Shown here piece by piece: positions 47,360 to 54,673 of a stretch of DNA of 64,000 nt. The position numbers were made by a program, and so were the translations under genes. The notes under the pieces were generated by a model. The model saw nothing but the letters and a program-made list of their open reading frames with translations. It searched no databases and was not told where the DNA came from. Source of the stretch: Falsirhodobacter algicola (GTDB lineage: Bacteria > Pseudomonadota > Alphaproteobacteria > Rhodobacterales > Rhodobacteraceae). The stretch covers positions 806,001 to 870,000 of the forward strand of contig NZ_CP047289.1 in assembly GCF_018279165.1 (NCBI RefSeq), read 5' to 3'. How positions within the stretch are numbered: the stretch's first letter is position 1; every line of letters begins with the position of its first letter.

Positions 47360-48408
47360 GGGCCCAGGCGAAACAAGTTCGCCATGAAGAAGAAGAGGAA
47401 AGCGCTTTCGTGTCGATGACCGACATGACGGTCGGTTTTCTATTCATTATGATGATTTTGCTGGCGTTTTTTGCCAGTCAGATGCGCGACCTTGAGTCGG
47501 TATCGAAGAGGGATTACGACGCGGCTATCACCCAACGCGATGTGTTTGAACAGCAGAGTATCGAATGGCAAACGATTGCAGAAAGGCGTGCCAATCGTAT
47601 TTTGGAGATTGAAGCACTGTTAGCGCGCCTGAGACAGGAGCGTGACGACCTTGAAGGAGAGGTTAAAGACTTACAAGTACAGCGCGCGCAACTTGAGGCC
47701 AACCTGGCGGCAGCAGAGCAAGAGATTAAAAGCTTAAAGCAGCGAATCGAAGAATTGGACGAACAGCTTGCAGAGCTGCAGAAAGTAGATCCGCTGGAAG
47801 CCTATCTAGCGCAGGTCGCACAGGTGCGCCGGCAGGTCCTCGTTCGACTTCGTGATGCGATCCGAGCGGACTTTCCGGACCTTCAGGTCGAGCTCAGCGC
47901 AGAAAGCGACGCGCTCCGTTTTCAGGGCGAAGGCCTTTTTGATTCCGGTCGATCAAACCTCACTAGCGACAAAGCACAAATTGTTTCGCGTCTCGCTGAG
48001 AGGCTGGACGAGGTGCTCCCATGCTTCACTCTCGGAGAGGCGTCTCAATTCAACACGGAATGCAACCCCGGCTTTGTCATGATCGAAGCCGTGCAGATCG
48101 AAGGGCACACGGACAACGTTGGGTCTGACCAGCTCAACCGAAACCTGTCCGCGGCGCGCGCAAACAGTACTTTTTTTGCAATGACTGGCGCCGCGGAAGG
48201 TATCATGCAGCACCTTAACCTCAAACGCCAACCAGTCCTATCCGTGGCAGCTTATGGACCGGATCGGCCAGTAACACAGAACGACACACCGGAAGGCCGC
48301 TCGACCAATCGTCGGATCGACCTGCGTTTCATCATGGTGACGCCGCAGGACACCGACGGTATCGAGGTTATCCGTCATGCATTGGAAACGGTCGGAGGAG
48401 AGCCGTGA
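47356..48408 (+). CDS. zorB: Zorya system protein ZorB (MotB-like, OmpA peptidoglycan-binding)
   Basis: ZorB is the stator partner of ZorA, anchoring the motor to peptidoglycan. The 350-residue product has a short acidic N-terminus, one transmembrane helix (about 24-42) with the proton-carrying Asp23 in SMTDMTVGFLF, a coiled coil (about 45-150) and an OmpA/MotB domain (about 190-340) with IEGHTDNVGSDQLNRNLSA and GRSTNRRIDLRF. ATG 47356 overlaps the zorA stop and its TGA overlaps zorC, giving tight translational coupling. Confidence 0.92.
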   Translation: MRAQAKQVRHEEEEESAFVSMTDMTVGFLFIMMILLAFFASQMRDLESVSKRDYDAAITQRDVFEQQSIEWQTIAERRANRILEIEALLARLRQERDDLEGEVKDLQVQRAQLEANLAAAEQEIKSLKQRIEELDEQLAELQKVDPLEAYLAQVAQVRRQVLVRLRDAIRADFPDLQVELSAESDALRFQGEGLFDSGRSNLTSDKAQIVSRLAERLDEVLPCFTLGEASQFNTECNPGFVMIEAVQIEGHTDNVGSDQLNRNLSAARANSTFFAMTGAAEGIMQHLNLKRQPVLSVAAYGPDRPVTQNDTPEGRSTNRRIDLRFIMVTPQDTDGIEVIRHALETVGGEP

Positions 48409-49742
48409 GCGACGCACGCGCACACCAGGATACGACGCGTCACCGGCTGCAGAGACTAGAAACGTTGCGGACCCGTGCGCTGCCACCGCTCGACGGGATA
48501 CGCAGGTCAGTCGCTTCCATTTTGGCGCGATGGCCAGATGCCGTGCGTACGCCTGAAGATCGCGATCGCGAAAAGCTTGCATTAAATATGCTATCCAGGG
48601 TTCAAAACTGGAAATGGGACGATATCACCACCCAGCGCGTGATCTCCTCTGCCGTCGCCATATTTGACGAAGATCGCAGAACGCGGATGGATTTGGAGCC
48701 GGTTCGTAGTTTCTACCTTTCCGAAATCGCGACTCACGAACCTGGGGCCTTCCTTGATGGCATGGTCGGCGTTTACATCGACAGTTTCGCGCCGGGAACC
48801 GATCACACGCGTCATCTAGCCAAAGCGCTTGCTGCCCGCTCACGAGACCTAGGCGGAAGGCACCGAAGGCTGACCGACGCTCTACCGAGCCTTTTCCGAG
48901 CGGATGACGCGCCTCTCGAGCTTGGTCGACTCATGCTGGAGGCAGATGATCCCTATGTCAGTCTCAAGCAGATTGGGTTGAGCAGCCCACACACTTCCGG
49001 CCTGGCCAAGGCCGCGCATCGCATATTCATCGAGCTATTAAAGCCGAATCTCGCAAAGCCAGACGCCCGCCGGCAACTTTTCAATTGGTTGACCCCGGAA
49101 AACGGCCCGGTCCTGCAAAGCGGTGCTGGTCCTGCCGTGGAAGCACTTCTCTCCGTGTGGCGAGACAAGACGCCGCCTGATGCCCTACGCAACGAACTAT
49201 CTGAACAGATTATCGCAGCCTGGAATGATCCGCGTCTGCATTCCGGCGGGATCTGGTCGGGGTTTGATCCATCTCTTCGTGCTATTTTTCTGCGTTGGTT
49301 GACGCATCAGGACATGAAGTTCTTCTGCAACATGGTTACAGCAACGCAGGACAGTCACATGTGGCCGCCGAGACGGAATTTCTGGCTGAAACTTTACGAC
49401 GACAAGATGATTGACGAAGCGTGGGTAGCCTTCGGGGCAGAAGCCCGCCGATACGCACAGCAGAACCTCGTTCGTGGCGGTAAGACCAATATGAACCGAA
49501 GGTTTGGGCAGCAACTGGATCGAGGCGGTAGTACATCACTTCTGATCATGCGGATCGGTAACAAGATCGTCGTGGACGGCTGTCACAGCTACAAGACTCA
49601 TATCTTTCGTCAAGACGACATAAACGCTCCGAAGCTCTACGAACGGCAGTATTACTGCGACGACATTATGCGTTCTTGCCAAAACTCGAAGCCTCACAAT
49701 TCTATACGAAACTGGTCGCAATGGGTTCTGCAGAATGTCTGA
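48405..49742 (+). CDS. zorC: Zorya system protein ZorC (EH_signature domain)
   Basis: ZorC is a type I Zorya cytosolic component that is recruited with ZorD to invading DNA. The 445-residue, soluble product has the EH_signature domain C-terminal, visible as MWPPRRNFWLKLYDDKMIDEAW (read as MWPPRRNFWLKLYD then KMIDEAW, about 320-345), then STSLLIMRIGNKIVVDG and the closing RNWSQWVLQNV. It starts at GTG 48405 overlapping zorB and overlaps zorD by eight bases. Assignment rests on domain plus gene order. Confidence 0.86.
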   Translation: MSDARAHQDTTRHRLQRLETLRTRALPPLDGIRRSVASILARWPDAVRTPEDRDREKLALNMLSRVQNWKWDDITTQRVISSAVAIFDEDRRTRMDLEPVRSFYLSEIATHEPGAFLDGMVGVYIDSFAPGTDHTRHLAKALAARSRDLGGRHRRLTDALPSLFRADDAPLELGRLMLEADDPYVSLKQIGLSSPHTSGLAKAAHRIFIELLKPNLAKPDARRQLFNWLTPENGPVLQSGAGPAVEALLSVWRDKTPPDALRNELSEQIIAAWNDPRLHSGGIWSGFDPSLRAIFLRWLTHQDMKFFCNMVTATQDSHMWPPRRNFWLKLYDDKMIDEAWVAFGAEARRYAQQNLVRGGKTNMNRRFGQQLDRGGSTSLLIMRIGNKIVVDGCHSYKTHIFRQDDINAPKLYERQYYCDDIMRSCQNSKPHNSIRNWSQWVLQNV

Positions 49743-52700
49743 GACCCGCCCTATCGCAAGAATCTTCGAGGATGCTATCGAAGTTCGCTTTCCACAGGCC
49801 AAGCAGGGGCTACTCACCCGGCTCAAATCGAGACCGAAGGAGCGCAGTTTCACCACTCTTGCGCCAGAGGATCGAGATCTGCTCTTTGCGATCGGCGACC
49901 TGCGACATTGGGGCGACACGCACGTCGGGGAAGTTACTGTTGCCACCGATCATTTGCGCCTCTCCCATGACGCCGCCGCAAGTCTCTCCGCGCCCGCAGC
50001 AGAGATGCTTGGCCTGCCCCGCACAGTAGATCTTACTCTAAAAACCGACATATCCGGTGTGCTGGGGCGACCGAACTTCCGGTTACAATATGAATGGACT
50101 CGCCAGGGCCGTCGCGAAACACCCAAGCGCACGGGAGCCATTCTGCGCACCACGGAAGGACCGCGCCGCCTGCCCCTCTGGATGAAACGCGCGCTTGATC
50201 TCGCAGATGGCTTCGACGCGACCCAATCCATCGAAGACCACTGGCGCGCCTTGGCCGAGTTCCGTCGTGCCATTGAGCCGGAGTCCGACATAGACGTCGA
50301 CATGCCTGCCAATCAGCGCATGGCTGGACTGTCCATGACCGCGTTTCTTCGCGGCCTCCAAGTACGTATTGCGGACCGTTTCTCAATCTCTCCAGATAGC
50401 ACGCTGGGGTACTTTGAAGTCGTACCCTACTCGACGGAACGCTTGGAAAGTGCAGGCATCGCCGACGGCGTGTCAGAAGAAAATGCTGAGTTGACTGGCG
50501 AGGATCTGGCCGCGTTCCAGTATGGGCTGCACCAGTACGGCGCAAAACTTGCCTACCGGATTGGAAACAATGGCTACCTTGTCATCGACAAGGGCGCAGC
50601 GCCGATCCTGGCTGAGATAACACGTATACAGAAGGCCCCCCGCGAGGAACGGCGTGCCTTTATTTCGAACCCGCGGGCCTTTATAACCGAAGCGGTAAAT
50701 CGCGATCTGGCGGAACGGGGCCAGCTGGACGGGCTTGACGACGCACAGCAAGCCGAGATGGTCGAGGCTATCGCCGGGCCCGCCCTCATCGAAAGCCGCG
50801 AATACTCAGACCGTGTGACCGGGGTTGTGGTCTACAGGCGCACCTCCGAGATCGGTGAAAGCAGCGGTACCACATGGCTACCAGAAGCCTTTGCCCAGCA
50901 TCTCGTGGAAGCTATCAAGGCACTGCCCGAACCGGAACTGTATGCGCTGCGCGATCACATGGCGACAGTACTAGAGGCGGGTACTGATACGCCGGCCGAA
51001 ATCGTAGGCGAACAAGTGCAAGTCACTCATGCGCGTCTTGTGGCAATCGACGGCGAGATCCGGCGCCGCGAGACACCCGCCGCGCCCTCAGAGCAAGAGC
51101 AGGAGGTTCCCGAAACGAACGGTTCGATCATCCTCGACACTAGGGAAAACTACGATGAACTAACTTGGGAAGCGCAACTCGCACCGCGCACGCCCACGAT
51201 CCCCGTCGCGCTCCCGAAGACCATCACCACTCCACTGCAAGAGCACCAACACATTAGCTTCGACTGGGCCATGCAGGCTTGGACGGCGGGACTGCCTGGC
51301 ATTTTAAACGCCGACGAGCAGGGATTAGGAAAGACGCTTCAGACCATTGCTTTTCTTGCCTGGTTGAAGGAGCATATGAAACAGCCCTCATCGAAGACCC
51401 GTGGCCCGATCCTCGTCGTCGCCCCCACATCGCTCCTACGCAACTGGGAGCAAGAGGTGGAGACGCATGTCGAAGGCCGGGGGTTCGGTACACTCGTGCG
51501 GGTCTATGGCTCCTCACTTGGGTCCCAGAAAAGTCGCGACGCGCGCGGCACTGAAACACTGGCCGGCCTGCCGCAATTGGATATGGATTGGCTGAGCGAG
51601 GCCTTCGAGGACGGGCGCGCGCATCGCTATTGGCTACTGACGACCTACACAACGCTTGCGAACTATCAGCACTCACTTGGGAAGATTCCATTCTCGGCGA
51701 TGGTCATGGACGAGATCCAGAACATCAAGAACCGTGCGACACTGGCGTCGAAGGCGGTCGAGGCCATGAATGCTGAATTCCGGATCGGCCTGACGGGCAC
51801 GCCCATCGAGAATGCCGCGATCGATCTTTGGACCATCATGGACCGTATTGCGCCCGGCTGTCTCGGATCCGGGTCCGAGTTTAAGGCACAGTACGCGACA
51901 CCCGATGCCGAGAACATGGCGAAGCTCCATGCTCGTATATTCAAACAGCGCGGAACGATACCACCACTGGGCCTTCGCCGGCTGAAGGACGAGGTTGCTC
52001 GAAATCTGCCGAAAAAGCGCCGCTTCTTGCATCCCCGCGTAATGCCGAAGGTGCAAGCAGAAGCCTACGACCTGGCCCAATTGAAATTGACCAACGGTGG
52101 TCCAGGTGCCGCGCTGAAGGTGCTGCACCACATTCGCTCGGTTTCGGTTCATCCAAGCGCAACCAAAGCTGTGCCGCCGGAAGAATTCATCGCGCAGAGC
52201 GCGCGTGTTGATGCCGTGATCGATATTCTTCACCGCATCAAGGCTGCAGGGGAACGCGTGTTGGTCTTTATAGAGCATCGCGACATGCAGTTTCGCTTCG
52301 CAGAGATTGTCCGCCATCTCTTCGGGCTTGAAAAGATTGACGTCATCAATGGAGACACGCCGATCCCGCGCAGGCAAGAAATCGTCAATTGCTTCCAGCG
52401 GCATCTGAGTGCCGATGGCGGCTTTGACATGTTGATCCTCGGACCGAAAGCTGCGGGTACCGGCTTGACACTTACCGCCGCCACCCATGTGATCCACCTT
52501 TCGCGATGGTGGAATCCGGCGGTCGAAGAGCAGTGCAATGACCGTGTGCATCGAATCGGCCAAACGCGTCCCGTGTCCGTCCACATCCCCATGGCCTTGC
52601 ACCCGGAACTTGGCGCACAGACCTTCGACAGTCTGCTTCAAAGCCTCATGCAACGTAAACGTAAGCTGGCCGAACAGGCGCTTTGGCCCATGGGAGACAG

Positions 52701-52848
52701 CACGGCCGACGTGGTAGGGCTGACACAGGCCGTCTCGACATCAACGCGAGGTCATACCGTCATTGCGGACAGCATGAAGGAGCAATTCCAGCGCGATGGC
52801 ATGCATCCTCAAACGCCGGACGCCTTTGGCGCTTGGGAACTCACCTGA
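49735..52848 (+). CDS. zorD: Zorya system protein ZorD (SNF2-type helicase)
   Basis: ZorD is the large SNF2-family ATPase/nuclease effector of type I Zorya. The 1,037-residue product has an N-terminal region of about 480 residues without a clear family mark, then a SNF2 ATPase: Walker A DEQGLGKT (527-534), the DExx box as MDEIQ (658-662), GLTGTPIENA, and the C-terminal helicase lobe with LSRWWNPAVEEQC and motif VI HRIGQ (939-943). All ATPase residues are intact. It overlaps zorC by eight bases and is followed 24 bases later by the ASCH gene. Confidence 0.9.
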   Translation: MSETRPIARIFEDAIEVRFPQAKQGLLTRLKSRPKERSFTTLAPEDRDLLFAIGDLRHWGDTHVGEVTVATDHLRLSHDAAASLSAPAAEMLGLPRTVDLTLKTDISGVLGRPNFRLQYEWTRQGRRETPKRTGAILRTTEGPRRLPLWMKRALDLADGFDATQSIEDHWRALAEFRRAIEPESDIDVDMPANQRMAGLSMTAFLRGLQVRIADRFSISPDSTLGYFEVVPYSTERLESAGIADGVSEENAELTGEDLAAFQYGLHQYGAKLAYRIGNNGYLVIDKGAAPILAEITRIQKAPREERRAFISNPRAFITEAVNRDLAERGQLDGLDDAQQAEMVEAIAGPALIESREYSDRVTGVVVYRRTSEIGESSGTTWLPEAFAQHLVEAIKALPEPELYALRDHMATVLEAGTDTPAEIVGEQVQVTHARLVAIDGEIRRRETPAAPSEQEQEVPETNGSIILDTRENYDELTWEAQLAPRTPTIPVALPKTITTPLQEHQHISFDWAMQAWTAGLPGILNADEQGLGKTLQTIAFLAWLKEHMKQPSSKTRGPILVVAPTSLLRNWEQEVETHVEGRGFGTLVRVYGSSLGSQKSRDARGTETLAGLPQLDMDWLSEAFEDGRAHRYWLLTTYTTLANYQHSLGKIPFSAMVMDEIQNIKNRATLASKAVEAMNAEFRIGLTGTPIENAAIDLWTIMDRIAPGCLGSGSEFKAQYATPDAENMAKLHARIFKQRGTIPPLGLRRLKDEVARNLPKKRRFLHPRVMPKVQAEAYDLAQLKLTNGGPGAALKVLHHIRSVSVHPSATKAVPPEEFIAQSARVDAVIDILHRIKAAGERVLVFIEHRDMQFRFAEIVRHLFGLEKIDVINGDTPIPRRQEIVNCFQRHLSADGGFDMLILGPKAAGTGLTLTAATHVIHLSRWWNPAVEEQCNDRVHRIGQTRPVSVHIPMALHPELGAQTFDSLLQSLMQRKRKLAEQALWPMGDSTADVVGLTQAVSTSTRGHTVIADSMKEQFQRDGMHPQTPDAFGAWELT

Positions 52849-52872
52849 ACATCAGGACAAGAAGTCTATCCC

Positions 52873-53742
52873 ATGTTCATCACACGCGGCTTAATCATTG
52901 ATACCCCCTGGATTGACCGCATTGTCGAAGGTGTAAAGGACTGGGAAATGCGATCTCAATCCACGTCCGTCCGTGGCTGGATAGGTCTCATACGCAAGGG
53001 TAGCGGCCAAGTGGTTGCCCTCGCCCGCCTCGTCGACTGCGGCAAGGCTCTTAACTTAGAAGAGATGGTTGCCGCCGAGATGCATCATCGCATTCCTGAA
53101 CGGATGATCCGCAGCGGCGAAGTCGCCAAGTGGTGCATCCCGTGGAAACTTGCCGACATCCACCCGCTCGCCTGTCCGGTTCCGTACGAGCACAAGAGTG
53201 GCGCGGTAATCTGGGTCGCGCTAGCTGAAGACGTAACCCGCGCATTGGAAACTGCAGAAATTGGCACAAAAATCGCGCCGAATGCCCATCATGTTCACCC
53301 AACGCGTACTGTGACCACGCGTGCATCGCTTACGGAACGGTCGGAACCCGGAGATATGGTACCATCCGCGCTGCGTCGATCTGCAGGAAACTCCGCGGCG
53401 CTACCAGCGGATAACCGAACAATTATCCTGCGTAAAACCATCACCGCTGGAAGCCTGCGCAACAAATATATTCGCTTAAGTGACTGCATCGCATTTTTGC
53501 CCATAGACGTTGTTGGCGGTAGCAACAAGAACGACGCTGCTCCTAAGGATCTCACAGTCCACTGGGGAGGGCGAAATCCATCTCGAACAGATATTGCTGG
53601 CGACAAGAATATTTTCCGCAACCGCACAATCATGCGTAATTTCATTAATACCGCAGGAGCACGCGAAGGCGATGTCATCGTGGTTTCTCTCTCAGACCGG
53701 TATACCGTCCATCTTTCCTTAGAACGCGCAAAATCTGCCTAG
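52873..53742 (+). CDS. ASCH-domain protein, probable fifth gene of the Zorya operon
   Basis: Residues about 1-125 match the ASCH/PUA-like fold, with ITRGLIIDTPWIDRIVEG, DWEMRSQSTSVRGWIGLIRKG and GAVIWVALAED; ASCH domains are RNA- or nucleic-acid-binding modules related to the EVE and SRA readers of modified bases. After a Ser/Arg-rich linker (about 140-178), residues about 180-289 form a second compact basic domain (ILRKTITAGSLRNKYIRLSD to GDVIVVSLSDRYTVHLSLE) that I do not recognise. It starts 24 bases after zorD on the same strand with the same low-G+C codon use, which suggests co-transcription. ASCH is not a canonical type I Zorya member as far as I know. Confidence 0.8.
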   Translation: MFITRGLIIDTPWIDRIVEGVKDWEMRSQSTSVRGWIGLIRKGSGQVVALARLVDCGKALNLEEMVAAEMHHRIPERMIRSGEVAKWCIPWKLADIHPLACPVPYEHKSGAVIWVALAEDVTRALETAEIGTKIAPNAHHVHPTRTVTTRASLTERSEPGDMVPSALRRSAGNSAALPADNRTIILRKTITAGSLRNKYIRLSDCIAFLPIDVVGGSNKNDAAPKDLTVHWGGRNPSRTDIAGDKNIFRNRTIMRNFINTAGAREGDVIVVSLSDRYTVHLSLERAKSA

Positions 53743-53971
53743 GCGTGTTCAACTATCATTTCCAGGTCAGGAGCAAGAATTCACTTAGGTGCAGAACCGG
53801 CAAAAATTTCCAGACAGGAAGATCGACACACAATCCCATTCACATTCTAGCGATGTTCCGATCTGGGCCCACGGGTCCGGCGATCAACAGCTTGCGACCA
53901 TGCGTCAAGAAACCTTTCCACCCCTTACCGGGTTGGGGTAGCGCTTTTGGTCCAGCCTAAAGGAAACGCCA

Positions 53972-54673
53972 ATGCCCGATCCCCGCCCCATCTCCACCCT
54001 CGTCTTCGATGTGAACGAGACGCTGCTCGACCTCACCACGGTGGAGCCTTTGTTCCAGCGGGTGTTCGGCAATGCGGATGTCATGCGGGAATGGTTCGCG
54101 GAACTGATCCTCTATTCCCAAGCGCTGACCCTTTCAGGGCGGCACACGCCGTTCGGGGCGCTGGCCGGGGGAGTGCTGCGGATGACCGCCTCCAACAAAG
54201 GCGTTCAGGTTTCGGATGAGGATGTGAAGGAGCTGTCCACGCGGATCGGCGGGATGCCTGCCTATGCCGATGTGAAGCCCGGCCTTGTGGCGCTGCGGGA
54301 TGCGGGGTTCCGCCTTGTCACGCTGACCAACTCGGCGCCCTCACCCTCGCCCACACCGTTGGAGAAGGCGGGCATCTCGGACCTCTTCGACCGGCATTTC
54401 AGCGTGGCGGACGTGTCGAAATACAAGCCCCACCCCGCGACCTATCAGATGGTTGCGGACGAGTTAGGGATCGAATTGTCCGATATCTGCATGGTCGCCT
54501 GCCACCTCTGGGATACGATCGGCGCCCAATCGGCGGGATGCATGGGGGCGTTCATCGCGCGGCCGCACAATTCGGTGCTAATCGCCGACGATGTGCCGCA
54601 GCCCGATATCATCGCGTCGGATCTCGGCGATCTCGCGGCGCAGCTTGGGCCCTTCCGCCCGGCCAAACCCTAG
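53972..54673 (+). CDS. haloacid dehalogenase, type II
   Basis: The 233-residue product fits the (S)-2-haloacid dehalogenase group of HAD hydrolases, which replace the halogen on short 2-haloacids through an aspartyl-ester intermediate. The nucleophile motif is VFDVNETLLDL (about 12-22, first Asp; Asn replaces the second Asp of phosphatases, as in dehalogenases). Others are LVTLTNSAPSP (motif II), KYKPHPATY (motif III, Lys) and CHLWDTIGA (motif IV). It resumes backbone composition after the island. True substrate is uncertain. Confidence 0.88.
   Translation: MPDPRPISTLVFDVNETLLDLTTVEPLFQRVFGNADVMREWFAELILYSQALTLSGRHTPFGALAGGVLRMTASNKGVQVSDEDVKELSTRIGGMPAYADVKPGLVALRDAGFRLVTLTNSAPSPSPTPLEKAGISDLFDRHFSVADVSKYKPHPATYQMVADELGIELSDICMVACHLWDTIGAQSAGCMGAFIARPHNSVLIADDVPQPDIIASDLGDLAAQLGPFRPAKP

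Larger units (their letters stand above)
32664..53960. mobile_element. genomic island next to tRNA-Asn
   Basis: About 21 kb between tRNA-Asn and the haloacid dehalogenase gene holds only accessory content: a broken integrase, three kinds of IS sequence, a giant helicase/exonuclease and a Zorya operon. Base composition drops visibly in the right half (44,800-53,950) compared with the GC-rich backbone. The left boundary is set by the tRNA 3' end; the right boundary is only approximate, because I find no repeat of the tRNA 3' end there. Confidence 0.8.

Noticed and set aside
32664-53960. prophage interpretation of the island
   Set aside because: No capsid, tail, terminase or lysis genes; only an integrase fragment, IS elements and defence-like genes.
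53743-53971. possible right attachment site or small gene before the dehalogenase
   Set aside because: A TCCGGCG match to the tRNA start near 53,876 is only seven bases and from the wrong end of the tRNA; no credible short gene.
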